DNA of 64,000 bases, taken from NCBI RefSeq assembly GCF_903915725.1, contig NZ_CAIWTY010000088.1, positions 62,001-126,000 on the forward strand. Direction: 5' to 3'. Source of the stretch: an uncultured Rhodopila sp. GTDB lineage: Bacteria > Pseudomonadota > Alphaproteobacteria > Acetobacterales > Acetobacteraceae. The translations under genes were made by a program, and so were the position numbers. The notes under the pieces are model-generated. The model was given only the letters and a program-made list of their open reading frames with translations, had not been told where the DNA came from and searched no databases. Shown here piece after piece: positions 15,832 through 24,509 of the stretch (positions are counted from its first letter, which is position 1; each line of letters begins with the position of its first letter).

Positions 15832-17334
15832 TCACACGGCATAGTCGGAATGAACCAAATCGATGTCGCCGAACCGGGTGAACTCGCCCTCGAACAGCAG
15901 CGGGATCGTCCCGGTGGGGCCGTGGCGCTGCTTGGCGATGATCAGGTCCGCCCGGTTGTGCGCCTTGGACATGCGCTGCTGCCAGTCATCCATCGCGGCG
16001 TTGAACTTGTCCGCGCTGCCCTCGAAGCCGACCTCCTTGGGCATCTTCTGCTCGAGGTAGTATTCGTCCCGGTAGACAAACATCACCGCGTCGGCGTCCT
16101 GCTCGATCGACCCCGACTCTCGCAGATCCGACAGTTGCGGGCGCTTGTCCTCGCGGTTCTCGACCTGGCGGGAGAGCTGCGACAGCGCCAGCACCGGCAC
16201 CTCCATCTCCTTGGCCAGCGCTTTCAGGCCCTGGGTGATCATGCTGATTTCCAGCACCCGGTTCTCCGGCTTGGTCCCCGCCGCCGGGCGCATCAGTTGC
16301 AGATAGTCCACCACCACCAGCGCCAGCCCCTTGGTCCGCTTCAATCGCCGGCACCGCGTGCGCAGCGCCGACATGGTGATCGCCGGCGTATCGTCGATCT
16401 GTATCGGCAGGGAGGCGATCTCCCGCGAGACCTGCACAAACTTGTCGAAATCCTTCTGCCCGATATCGCCGCGGCGGATGCGGTCGCCGGAGATCCGCGC
16501 CTCCTCGCTCAACAGGCGGGTGGCGAGCTGTTCGGAACTCATTTCCAGCGAGAAGATCGCCACCGCCGCCTTGGCGACCCCGTTCGGATCGTCGCGCCGC
16601 GCCTCGGCCTGTAGCGCCTTGGCCGCGCCGAAGGCGATCTTGGTGGCCAGCGCCGTCTTGCCCATGCCCGGGCGGCCGGCCAGGATCAGCAGATCCGAGG
16701 GATGCATGCCGCCCATCTTGCTGTCCACGTCGCGCAGCCCGGTGGTCAGGCCGGAGACGGTGCCGGACTGGCGGAACGCGCGTTCCGCTCCCAGGATGGC
16801 GTCGGTCAGGGCGCGCTCGAACGAGACGAAGCCGCCCTTGGCGCCGCCGCCCTCGGCGGCGAGCTGAAACAGCGTCTGTTCGGCGAACTCGATCTGCTGC
16901 GGCGCGTCCAGCTCGGCGTCGGCGCCGAAGGCGTTGTTGACGACCTGCTCCCCCACATCGATCAACTGCCGCCGCAGCCAGGTGTCGTGCACCGCGCGGC
17001 CGTAGTCGCCCGCGTTGATGATGCCGACCATGGCGGTGATGAGTTGCGTCAGGTAGGCGGTGCCGCCGACTTCCTCCAGGATGCCGGCATGCTCGAATTC
17101 CGCCTTCAGGGTGACGGCGTCGGCAAGCTGCCCGGCCTCCACCCGCCGCGAGATCGCCTGGTAGATCCGGCCGTGGATCGGATCGGCGAAGTGCTCCGGG
17201 GCGAGGAATTCCGAAACGCGCTCATACGCCTTGTTGTTGGCCAGCAGCGCGCCGAGCAGCGCCTGCTCCGCCTGCAGGTTGGAGGGGGGAAGGCGTTGGG
17301 AGAGGCCGAACAGGGGCGAGTCGATGGTGTTCAC
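15832..17334 (-). CDS. dnaB: Replicative DNA helicase DnaB
   Basis: A 500-residue hexameric 5'-3' helicase that unwinds DNA at the replication fork. The N-terminal helical domain starts L-P-P-S-N-L-Q-A-E-Q-A-L-L-G. The RecA-like motor has Walker A G-R-P-G-M-G-K-T (about residues 220-227), the E-M-S motif in F-S-L-E-M-S-S-E-Q-L, Walker B L-V-V-V-D-Y-L-Q-L-M and the C-terminal K-Q-R-H-G-P-T-G arginine/Gly motif. Full-length and intact. Its start is at 17334; yraN lies about 150 bases upstream on the same strand. Confidence 0.97.
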   Translation of the reverse strand: MNTIDSPLFGLSQRLPPSNLQAEQALLGALLANNKAYERVSEFLAPEHFADPIHGRIYQAISRRVEAGQLADAVTLKAEFEHAGILEEVGGTAYLTQLITAMVGIINAGDYGRAVHDTWLRRQLIDVGEQVVNNAFGADAELDAPQQIEFAEQTLFQLAAEGGGAKGGFVSFERALTDAILGAERAFRQSGTVSGLTTGLRDVDSKMGGMHPSDLLILAGRPGMGKTALATKIAFGAAKALQAEARRDDPNGVAKAAVAIFSLEMSSEQLATRLLSEEARISGDRIRRGDIGQKDFDKFVQVSREIASLPIQIDDTPAITMSALRTRCRRLKRTKGLALVVVDYLQLMRPAAGTKPENRVLEISMITQGLKALAKEMEVPVLALSQLSRQVENREDKRPQLSDLRESGSIEQDADAVMFVYRDEYYLEQKMPKEVGFEGSADKFNAAMDDWQQRMSKAHNRADLIIAKQRHGPTGTIPLLFEGEFTRFGDIDLVHSDYAV

Positions 17335-17486
17335 GCGGGCATCTTAGCGCGGCACGCAACTGCGCGCATCGGTCGTGGCTGTGGACGGCTGTGGATAGCG
17401 TGTGCAAGTCGGCGATGGGCGCGGTCGTACTGGCGCGGTGTCCTCAAAAATGTCCTGGCCCGGCTCGTCCGCGCCCTGACGATCGC

Positions 17487-17879
17487 TTAAAGATCCCCCG
17501 ACCTGAACGCGTCGGCGATACGCCGCACCCGGCTGGCCGCATCCACCACCAGAATATCGAATCGCACGCCGTTCGCGCCCCACTCCGGATGCTCGCCCAG
17601 GATGATCTCGCACGCCGCCACCAGCCGCGCCCGCTGCCGCGCGCTCAGCGCCACCGCCGCCTCGGCCAGGGTCGGGCGGGACTTGACCTCGATGATCGCG
17701 AGCACGCCCGCCTTCTCCGCCACCACGTCCACCTCGCCCGCCTTGGTGCGCAGCCGGCGTCGCAAAATCGTCCAGCCGTCTGTCTCTACAGCGGCACAGG
17801 CGGCATCCTCGGCGGCGATGCCGCAGGCGTGGGCGGTGCGGCCGATGAGGCTACGTATCTGCATCATTGCAGCATGCAC
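17487..17879 (-). CDS. YraN/UPF0102 family protein (putative endonuclease fold)
   Basis: A 130-residue PD-(D/E)XK-like protein. The nuclease-type core is visible as K-A-G-E-V-D-V-V-A (acidic residues) followed by A-I-I-E-V-K-S-R (E-x-K). Family function is not settled, although a role in DNA repair or uptake has been proposed. A TTAA-N7-TTAA box lies about 10 bases upstream of the start. Alternative starts at the internal Met residues (M-M-Q-I-R) are possible. Confidence 0.87.
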   Translation of the reverse strand: MHAAMMQIRSLIGRTAHACGIAAEDAACAAVETDGWTILRRRLRTKAGEVDVVAEKAGVLAIIEVKSRPTLAEAAVALSARQRARLVAACEIILGEHPEWGANGVRFDILVVDAASRVRRIADAFRSGDL

Positions 17880-17888
17880 CCGCAGACG

Positions 17889-17903
17889 TTAAGATTTCGT
17901 TAA
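17889..17903. promoter_or_regulatory. CtrA-type binding box
   Basis: An exact TTAA-GATTTCG-TTAA, the full CtrA consensus TTAA-N7-TTAA known from alphaproteobacteria. It sits in the gap between the leftward yraN gene (start 17879) and the rightward DUF2934 gene (start 18022) and could act on either. The match is exact; binding is inferred. Confidence 0.5.
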
Positions 17904-18021
17904 TCGAGTCGCCAGGTGTACGTTGCGCGCATGAATTTTCTCCCGCTCAGGGCTTGTGCTAGCTGGACGCAACGCCGGCTCCGCCCGTTCGTTGTCAATC
18001 CGACCGTCACCGAGAGGCCCC

Positions 18022-18411
18022 ATGGCACCTAAGTCCGCGACCACAACCAACCCGCTGGAACACAGCCCGCACCGCGACGAGCGCATCCGCGAAGTTGCCT
18101 ATCAGCTCTGGGAAGCCGATGGCGGCCCGCACGGACGCGACGTCGAATACTGGGAGCGCGCCCGCGAGCTGGTGGGCATCGAGGAAAGCGCCGGCGCCGG
18201 CCAGCTGCCGAACCCGGAAACCCACCCGAACTCGGCCCGCGAAACCGGCATCGAGGAAGCCTCCATCCAGCAAAACCTCGGCGAGTTCCCTGACCGCTTG
18301 GCAGATCAGGGTGAGGTGCAGCCGACTCCGGCAGCCAAGCCGAAGGCGAAAGCAGCGGCAAAGGCGCCCGCCAAGCCGAGGGCCCCGGCGAAGCCGAAAA
18401 AACCAGCCTGA
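18022..18411 (+). CDS. DUF2934 domain protein with Ala/Lys/Pro-rich tail
   Basis: A 129-residue protein. Residues ~18-50 form the DUF2934 motif (R-I-R-E-V-A-Y-Q-L-W-E-A-D-G-G-P-H-G-R-D-V-E-Y-W-E-R-A). The C-terminal 35 residues are a basic Ala/Lys/Pro tail reminiscent of histone H1-like tails. Function unknown; DUF2934 proteins are common in alphaproteobacteria, often with such tails, which could bind nucleic acid. GAGAGG precedes the start. A perfect hairpin follows the stop. Confidence 0.82.
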   Translation: MAPKSATTTNPLEHSPHRDERIREVAYQLWEADGGPHGRDVEYWERARELVGIEESAGAGQLPNPETHPNSARETGIEEASIQQNLGEFPDRLADQGEVQPTPAAKPKAKAAAKAPAKPRAPAKPKKPA

Positions 18412-18424
18412 GCCTGTTCACGAA

Positions 18425-18454
18425 AAGCGGCGTGAAAGCTTTTTCACGCCGCTT
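18425..18454 (+). terminator. Rho-independent terminator after the DUF2934 gene
   Basis: A perfect 13-bp stem, AAGCGGCGTGAAA (18425-18437) with TTTCACGCCGCTT (18442-18454), 4-base loop, beginning 14 bases after the stop. A-rich and T-rich arm ends make it work in both directions. Confidence 0.7.
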
Positions 18455-18535
18455 GCCCCTTTCTGGCCACACCCGTCCCCCATCGTAGCGCTCATCAAAG
18501 TCGAAGACCGAACGTCTTCTCGGGGATGGGTTGAA

Positions 18536-20314
18536 ATGAGATTTTTCCGTGTTTATGGCCGGGTTCTCGGCCTGCTTGGCCGCGACCTCCGACTCGCCGG
18601 CTTTCTTGCATTCGCCAATCTGATCGTTGCAGGGTTGCAGTTCCTTGATCCGGTGCTGTTCGGCCGCGTCGTGAATATGCTGTCCGGATCGGATAAGATG
18701 ACATCCGGCGTACTGTGGCATCAGGCCACGTGGCTGCTGGGCATCTGGGTCGCCGTCGGCATCGGCGGTATAGTGTGCAACATATTCGTTGCGTTGCAGA
18801 CCGAGCGCCTGTCGCACAAGCATCGTATCAATTCCATGGGCAAGTACTTCCAGCACGTGCTGGCCTTGCCACTCTCCTTTCATGGCGACACCCACTCCGG
18901 ACGCCTGATGAAGCAGATGCTGACCGGCACCGACGGGTTGTTCGCAACCTGGCTGGTGTTTTTCCGCGACCAGCTCTCCACCATCCTGTCGGCCGCTATC
19001 CTGCTGCCGCTGACGCTGTTCCTGAACTGGCGGCTGGCGCTGGTGCTGATCGCACTGGTCGCGATCTTCCTGACCTTCACCATGCTGGTCGTGAAGAAGA
19101 CCGAGATGGCGCAGCGCCGGGTCGAGGGGCTGAACTCCTCGCTGGCCGGCACCGCGCAGGACGCGCTGGCCAACGTCATGGTGGTGCAGTCCTTCACCCG
19201 CCTGTCGGCCGAAGGCAAGCTGTTCGGCGACATCGCGCAGCAGGTCATCCGCAACCAGTTCCCGGTGCTGAACTGGTGGGCGCTGGTCAACGTCATGACC
19301 CGCGCATCGAGCACGCTCGCAGTGATCACAATCGTGGTTGTCGGCACTTGGCTGCACGTCAACGGCATGGCCAGCGTGGGCGAGATCGTCAGCTTCATGG
19401 GCATCGCCATGCTGCTGATCGGGCGGCTGGAAACCGCGGCCTCCTTCGTGTCCTCGCTGTTCTTCAAGCTGCCGGCGCTGGAGGACTACTTCGCCATCCT
19501 CGACGCCCGCAGCAGCGTGCCGGAGAAAGAAAACGCCCGCACCCTGTGGGCGCCGCGCGGCGAGGTCCGCTTCGAGGATGTCAGCTTCGAATACCCGAAC
19601 GGCGGCGGCCCGGTGCTGAGCGATGTCAGCTTCGACGCCAGGCCCGGCACCAGCGTCGCGCTTGTCGGCCACACCGGCGCCGGCAAGTCCACCGCGATGT
19701 CCATGCTGCAACGCCTGTGGGACCCGACCTCCGGCCGCGTCACCATCGACGGCCAGGATCTGCGCGACATCACGCTGGACAGCCTGCGGTCGAACATCGG
19801 CATGGTGTTCCAGGAAAGCCTTCTCTTCAACCGCACCATCCGGGAAAACCTGATGGTCGGCCGCCCCGACGCGACCGAGGACGAAATGGAGCGAGCCTGC
19901 CGCATGGCCGACGCGCATGAGTTCATCATCCGCCAGCCGCACGGCTACGACACGATGATCGGCGAGCGCGGCACCAGCCTGTCCGGTGGTCAGCGCCAGC
20001 GTCTGGCGATCGCCCGGGCGTTGCTGAAGGACCCGCCGATACTGATCCTCGACGAGGCGACCAGTGCGCTGGACGCGGCGACCGAGGCCCGGGTAGGCCG
20101 TGCGCTGAAGGCGCTGATGGCCGGGCGGACGACATTCATCATCGCCCACCGCCTGTCCACGGTGCGCGACGCTGATGAAATCCTCGTGTTCGAGGAGGGC
20201 CGCATTGTCGAGCAGGGCAATTTCGACGAGTTGCTGGCGCGCGAGGGACGGTTTGCCGATCTGGTGCAGACGCAGCTTTCCCCGTCGGTGCCGCATTTGG
20301 TGGCGGCGGAGTAA
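18536..20314 (+). CDS. NdvA/ChvA-type ABC exporter (cyclic beta-glucan export family)
   Basis: About 592 residues with the half-transporter layout: six hydrophobic segments in residues ~15-310, then a nucleotide-binding domain (residues ~345-580) with Walker A G-H-T-G-A-G-K-S-T, signature L-S-G-G-Q-R-Q-R and Walker B I-L-I-L-D-E-A-T-S-A-L-D, followed by the A-H-R-L-S-T-V H-loop. The short N-terminus M-R-F-F-R-V-Y-G-R-V-L and the segment F-P-V-L-N-W-W-A resemble NdvA, which exports cyclic beta-1,2-glucan; a glucan synthase is not in view, so the cargo is inferred. The ATG at 18536 is chosen because it matches the family N-terminus; the frame extends further upstream. Confidence 0.85.
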   Translation: MRFFRVYGRVLGLLGRDLRLAGFLAFANLIVAGLQFLDPVLFGRVVNMLSGSDKMTSGVLWHQATWLLGIWVAVGIGGIVCNIFVALQTERLSHKHRINSMGKYFQHVLALPLSFHGDTHSGRLMKQMLTGTDGLFATWLVFFRDQLSTILSAAILLPLTLFLNWRLALVLIALVAIFLTFTMLVVKKTEMAQRRVEGLNSSLAGTAQDALANVMVVQSFTRLSAEGKLFGDIAQQVIRNQFPVLNWWALVNVMTRASSTLAVITIVVVGTWLHVNGMASVGEIVSFMGIAMLLIGRLETAASFVSSLFFKLPALEDYFAILDARSSVPEKENARTLWAPRGEVRFEDVSFEYPNGGGPVLSDVSFDARPGTSVALVGHTGAGKSTAMSMLQRLWDPTSGRVTIDGQDLRDITLDSLRSNIGMVFQESLLFNRTIRENLMVGRPDATEDEMERACRMADAHEFIIRQPHGYDTMIGERGTSLSGGQRQRLAIARALLKDPPILILDEATSALDAATEARVGRALKALMAGRTTFIIAHRLSTVRDADEILVFEEGRIVEQGNFDELLAREGRFADLVQTQLSPSVPHLVAAE

Positions 20315-20353
20315 TGCGGGGCTAATCCGACCTGTTTAATGAGCTGGACGTGA

Positions 20354-20383
20354 CAACAACCCATACCTTGGTATGGGTTGTTG
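20354..20383 (+). terminator. Perfect hairpin after the ABC exporter gene
   Basis: A 14-bp perfect stem, CAACAACCCATACC (20354-20367) with GGTATGGGTTGTTG (20370-20383), 2-base loop, 40 bases after the exporter stop. Likely a transcription terminator, although it is also the right size for a regulator-binding palindrome ahead of the next gene. Confidence 0.55.
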
Positions 20384-20411
20384 CGTTTGGCCATGTTATC
20401 GGGATCATTTG

Positions 20412-20585
20412 ATGCTGCGCCTGGCCTTGCTATGCCTTGTTATTTCCATCCTGGCGGCGGTTTTCGGCTTCGGCGGCGTCGCGACAGAACTGGATGATAT
20501 CGCTCGCATCCTTTTCTTTATTGCGGTCGCGCTATTCGTGTTTCTTCTGGTTGCGGGCCTGACCGCCGGGAAGAAGCTTTGGTAA
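20412..20585 (+). CDS. DUF1328 family small membrane protein
   Basis: A 57-residue protein with two hydrophobic segments. It starts M-L-R-L-A-L-L-C-L-V-I-S-I-L-A-A-V-F-G-F-G-G, the hallmark of the DUF1328/YtjA family, and ends with a second span and G-K-K-L-W. Inner-membrane, function unknown; related genes are often part of stress responses. Confidence 0.85.
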   Translation: MLRLALLCLVISILAAVFGFGGVATELDDIARILFFIAVALFVFLLVAGLTAGKKLW

Positions 20586-20757
20586 AAGGCTTGCTGCACT
20601 GCACACCCAGAATTTGCATGTTTGTTCATGCATGGCGCATACTTCTTTTGCTAGGGGTGCAGACGCGCGGTCCGGCGTGAAGACTTCCCTGAGAAAGACG
20701 GTCGAGGAAACGGCACCCGGACCCAACGTCCGCCCGAACCAGAAGGGGCAGGATGAC

Positions 20758-21195
20758 ATGACGACGATTGCGGCGATTCTGAAGCACAAGGGCCATGCGA
20801 TCACCACGGTTGAACCGACGGCACATATCTCCGCCGTCGCCCGGACTCTGACGGATCACCATATCGGCGCGGTGCTGGTGATGGATCGGGCCGAACAGAT
20901 GCTTGGCATCGTCAGTGAGCGCGACATCGTCATCTCGCTCGCCGAGCACGGCAACCGCACGATGGACATGACGGCGGCGCAGCTGATGACCAGCGAAGTG
21001 CACGTGGTTCACCCTGAAACCAGCGTGAATGAGGCGATGCAGACCATGACCGCCGGGCGTTTCCGGCACCTTCCGGTGATTGACCGAGGCAGGCTGGTGG
21101 GACTGATCAGCATCGGCGACGTGGTGAAGGCGCGGATCGTCGATGCGGATACCGCGGTGGACAGCCTGACGGCCTATGTGGCGGGCTCGGTTTAG
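20758..21195 (+). CDS. Tandem CBS-domain protein
   Basis: A 145-residue protein made of two CBS domains: residues ~10-65 (H-H-I-G-A-V-L-V-M-D ... G-I-V-S-E-R-D-I-V) and ~75-140 (F-R-H-L-P-V-I-D ... G-L-I-S-I-G-D-V-V). CBS pairs bind adenine nucleotides and act as energy sensors; the stand-alone form has no catalytic domain. GGGGCAGGA lies upstream of the ATG. A hairpin follows the stop. Confidence 0.9.
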   Translation: MTTIAAILKHKGHAITTVEPTAHISAVARTLTDHHIGAVLVMDRAEQMLGIVSERDIVISLAEHGNRTMDMTAAQLMTSEVHVVHPETSVNEAMQTMTAGRFRHLPVIDRGRLVGLISIGDVVKARIVDADTAVDSLTAYVAGSV

Positions 21196-21215
21196 AGCAT
21201 CCGGTTTGACGTCGG

Positions 21216-21237
21216 GACCGGGCATCGCCGCCCGGTC
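21216..21237 (+). terminator. Hairpin after the CBS-domain gene
   Basis: An 8-bp perfect stem, GACCGGGC (21216-21223) with GCCCGGTC (21230-21237), followed by GTT, 20 bases after the stop codon. Plausible terminator with a weak T-run. Confidence 0.5.
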
Positions 21238-21796
21238 GTTCCGCCAATACGACGGCGAATACGGCACACCATCCATTCCTGTTTAGCTGCGAGCACCAGG
21301 TATTCAGGTCGGAGGGGGCCTTGTGGATGACCGAGCCAACTAAATCCGTCCCTCGTACGGGGCGGTTGGCCGCGACTTTGCTTTAACAGCTTTGAGGCTG
21401 CCAGCAACATCGGCATGACCAGGCGGCGCTGCCAAAGAGGCACCGCCACCGCGGTCTGGCAAGCCAATGTGAAACGATCGTTTTCGATTGATTTTCTGCA
21501 ACCACCCCGCATAGATATCGCTTTGGATTGACGGGGTTGTGTTCAGGCCATGTCCAGACTGATATCGACTTCAAGACGAAATTCCGGCCATGGCGATCCG
21601 CGGGTCGCAGCGTCATGAGGCGCCGCGCCGCCCTTGAACGGAAGTTCCTGAACCTGTGCCGGACGAAAGGTCCCGGCTGGATCGAATCCGTGCTGCGTCC
21701 GCTGCGTCTGCCCGGCACGCGCGTCAGCGTGCGCGACGTCCCGATGACCGCGCTGGAGGCGGCTGTCAGGGTATTCGGGCGGAAGTGGTATCAAAT
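21238..21796. other. Intergenic stretch with one doubtful small frame
   Basis: About 560 bases. A rightward frame ending at 21800 (P-M-T-A-L-E-A-A-V-R-V-F-G-R-K-W-Y-Q-I at its C-terminus) is protein-like over the last 60 codons but has no clear start or family. No RNA gene seen. Confidence 0.3.
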
Positions 21797-22245
21797 TTAA
21801 CTGTGAATCTGAAGCTGCTGGCTCGCTCCAAACGCTACCGTTACTGCATATTTACTAGCGTTCGATTTTGCCCTTACCGCCTTCCTCTTGGCGGCGAGCG
21901 CCAATAGACCGGCGGCCATACCCTTGAGGACCGGAAGGTCGCCATGCACGGTACGCCAGACGAGGTCCCAATCGACATCGAAGTACTTCTGTATCACTTT
22001 GTTGCGCATGCCGCGCATCTCGACCCGGGGCATTTCCGCATTGGCAGCGACGAACACCGGCGCGATTTTCTGTATCCTTTCGGCGGCTTCGCCGATGATT
22101 TCGATCGTTCGAACGACAGCATCCTGTGTTTTCTCGTCTTCCCGCAGCGTGGCCGCGTCCTTCAATGATTGGACATAGCGGGTGGCTCGGTCGATCGCCT
22201 GCACGCTTGTTCCAGATAGTCCTCGACACGCTCAGGATGGATCAC
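21797..22245 (-). pseudogene. HepT-like (DUF86, HEPN) toxin gene, frameshifted and lacking the catalytic His
   Basis: The HEPN-domain partner of a MntA/HepT toxin-antitoxin pair. The natural start appears to be the GTG at 22245, which overlaps the nucleotidyltransferase stop (GTGA) and encodes I-H-P-E-R-V-E-D-Y-L-E-Q-A. Near 22207 the frame is lost, as if one G were missing, and the sequence continues in another frame as Q-A-I-D-R-A-T-R-Y-V-Q-S-L. The active-site motif R-x4-H-x-Y reads R-N-K-V-I-Q-K-Y: Gln (codon 21989-21991) replaces the catalytic His, while Arg and the Tyr that MntA modifies remain. A shorter product could start at the GTG at 22204. Confidence 0.75.
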
Positions 22246-22532
22246 AGCGGCTCCGCCTGCCGCAGCACACGGTCGCGAAACTTCACCGACAGGAAGACCG
22301 GTGTCAGAACCGAAACGCGAACACCCAGCAAAGCCTCGGCCTGATGTTCCAGGCGGGCCAGCGTGAACAGGGTTGTCGAGTCCGACGGCTCCACCAGCAA
22401 GTCCAGATCGCTGTCCTCGGTATCGGTTCCGTTAAGAACCGATCCGAAGATTCGCGGGCACGACAGACTGTGACGCCCGACAAGCTGGCGCAATGCGGAC
22501 CGATGGGTTGCGAGGGCCTCGGACGGTTTCAT
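22242..22532 (-). CDS. MntA-like minimal nucleotidyltransferase (antitoxin)
   Basis: A 96-residue minimal nucleotidyltransferase. The motif G-S-V-L-N-G-T-D-T-E-D-S-D-L-D (G-S-x10-D-x-D type) is intact, so the enzyme could be active. In MntA/HepT systems it AMPylates a tyrosine of the HEPN toxin to switch it off. It is the upstream gene of the pair and overlaps the toxin's GTG by 3 bases. Confidence 0.82.
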   Translation of the reverse strand: MKPSEALATHRSALRQLVGRHSLSCPRIFGSVLNGTDTEDSDLDLLVEPSDSTTLFTLARLEHQAEALLGVRVSVLTPVFLSVKFRDRVLRQAEPL

Positions 22533-22581
22533 GCTCCTGTTTTAGCCCAACACCTTGCGCCAACTCAACAACCGCCGCGCA

Positions 22582-23898
22582 TCACTCCGGCAGCGCCAAC
22601 CCCCGTGTCTCCCGCGCGAACGGGATCACCACCAGCCCGACCCCGAACGCCACCGCGGTCCACGCAATCGGCGTCCCCAGCGTGCCCATCGACGCCACCG
22701 CCCCGGCCAGGGCGAAATTCACCCCTGCCCCGATGAACCGCCCCACCGAGGTGCAGAACGCGAACGCCGTCGCCCGCGCCTCGGTGCCGAACAGCTCCGG
22801 CAGCCACAGGCTGAAAATCGCGAAATTGCCGCCGAACAAGCCCAGGAAGAACAGCACGGTCATGAACGATGGCAGCGCGGAGCCTACCGGCAAATAGAAC
22901 GCCCAGCCGAACGCCAGCACAATCGTTGCCATCATGCCGAGGAAATAACCCGCCAAAGTCGTGCGCCGTCCGATGCGCTCGGCCAGCCAGGGGGCGGCGA
23001 GGCAACCCAGGATGGTGCCCAGCGACAGCAGGGCCGTGCCGTACGACGCCATCTTCGCCGCCTCCGGCTGGGTCATGCCCGCCTGCTTGGCGAGGAACAC
23101 GATCGCCGTCGGCTCATACACCGCGCCGGCCCACAACCCGACGATGGCGATGGTCAGCAGCGCTGACATGACGATCGTCCGCCGGCGGTAGGACGGCGAG
23201 AAAATCACTGCCAGCGGGCTCTTTGCCTGCGCCGCCCGCTTCTCCCACCGCTCCGGCTCCTTCACCTTCAGCAGCGTGGCGATAGCGACCACCACCGGCG
23301 CCAACCCGCACAGGAACATCGCGCGCCAGCCGAACGAGGCGCCAATCGTGTAGTTCAGCGTGGCGGCAACGAAGAAGCCGAAATAATACCCGGTCTGCAG
23401 ATAGCCGGCGCCCATCTTGCGGCGGTCCTCCGGCCAGGCCTCGGCAACATAGGTGCCAGCCATCGCCCACTCCCCGCCCACGCCGATGCCGGCGAGGAAG
23501 CGGAACAGAGCCAGCGTCCAGACATTCGGCGCGAAGGCGGCGGCACCGGTGAACACCGCATACACCACCACCGTCGCCGCCAGCGCCCGCGTCCGTCCAA
23601 ACCGGTCGGAGATTGGCCCCCAGATGAACGACAGGCCCCAGCCAATCAGAAACAGGGCGAACATCAGCGATCCGGCATAGCCAATATTGGCCGGCGTGGC
23701 CTGCACGCCGGATTTCGGCAGCAACTCGGTCAGCGCCGGCCCCATCACCAGGGCGTAAATGACGGAGTCCATGCCATCCAGCATCCAGCCGAACCAGGCG
23801 GCCCAGAAGCCGGCGATCTGCTGCCGATTCAGCGGCGTGGGCGGGCGTTTGAGCCGTCGTGGCGCCGCGAGGAGGCCGCCGTTGAAGCCGAAGGTCAT
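22582..23898 (-). CDS. MFS transporter, sugar/aromatic-acid porter type
   Basis: About 438 residues with twelve predicted hydrophobic segments. MFS signatures are visible: G-P-I-S-D-R-F-G-R-T-R between helices 2 and 3, G-I-G-V-G-G-E-W-A-M in helix 4 and A-E-R-I-G-R-R-T-T in the second half. This resembles the metabolite:H+ symporter / aromatic acid groups, but the substrate is unknown. The ATG at 23898 is chosen from the start of family similarity; the frame continues upstream with unlikely sequence. No catabolic gene is next to it. Confidence 0.88.
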   Translation of the reverse strand: MTFGFNGGLLAAPRRLKRPPTPLNRQQIAGFWAAWFGWMLDGMDSVIYALVMGPALTELLPKSGVQATPANIGYAGSLMFALFLIGWGLSFIWGPISDRFGRTRALAATVVVYAVFTGAAAFAPNVWTLALFRFLAGIGVGGEWAMAGTYVAEAWPEDRRKMGAGYLQTGYYFGFFVAATLNYTIGASFGWRAMFLCGLAPVVVAIATLLKVKEPERWEKRAAQAKSPLAVIFSPSYRRRTIVMSALLTIAIVGLWAGAVYEPTAIVFLAKQAGMTQPEAAKMASYGTALLSLGTILGCLAAPWLAERIGRRTTLAGYFLGMMATIVLAFGWAFYLPVGSALPSFMTVLFFLGLFGGNFAIFSLWLPELFGTEARATAFAFCTSVGRFIGAGVNFALAGAVASMGTLGTPIAWTAVAFGVGLVVIPFARETRGLALPE

Positions 23899-24183
23899 GA
23901 TGTTTGTTTGCCTTGGAGCGTTTCGCTGCGCACAGCGCATACCGGTGCGTAGCCCGTCTGTCGAGAGGTGCGCGCGGCAGACGCGATCCGGCTGATCAAA
24001 CGGGCATTCGGTAACCGTCCCGGCCCGATTGCAGAGCCCCCGATTGCCGAGCCGAAGCCTGCAATCATCGTCCGGCACGTTATCTCGGGCGGCCAACACA
24101 GCCTCGTGCATTGTGAACCGGGTCACAGTGCAACCCGTCAAGACCCGCAAACATGGGGCATCAGACAACGGAGAGCGCAAAAA

Positions 24184-24429
24184 ATGTCACACGCCGTTTT
24201 GGCTGCCGTCCAAGCAACACCCGGGCATTCGCCGTCTGTAGATCATTCAATCAGCGCAGTTGACGCCGCCCTGCTGCTGTTCAATGCTTCCCCGGCCCAC
24301 GCCAACAACTTCGCTTTGTCCAGGCACGAACGAGCCGCCTGGGGCTATGACACCACGTTGATCGAGTATTGGGCCGACGTGGTGACGGAACTCTCTCGGC
24401 TGGGCCGGACGCTGCGATTCGCCTGTTGA
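24184..24429 (+). CDS. Hypothetical small protein
   Basis: An 81-residue frame starting at an ATG with GGAGAG about 9 bases upstream. It has an Ala-rich N-terminus and ends with W-A-D-V-V-T-E-L-S-R-L-G-R-T-L. No family recognised. Could be a real small gene or chance; the ribosome site gives modest support. Confidence 0.35.
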   Translation: MSHAVLAAVQATPGHSPSVDHSISAVDAALLLFNASPAHANNFALSRHERAAWGYDTTLIEYWADVVTELSRLGRTLRFAC

Positions 24430-24509
24430 ACCGTGTCCGCAGGAGCAGGAGACGATCCCGCGCCGGGCGCGCCTCCTTTTGCTCGAGAACGCTGACGTAG
24501 GAGGCTCCA

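Noticed and set aside
21528-21800. A 90-codon rightward frame as a gene
   Set aside because: No clear start, ribosome site or family; only the last part looks protein-like. Kept as a note in the gap entry.
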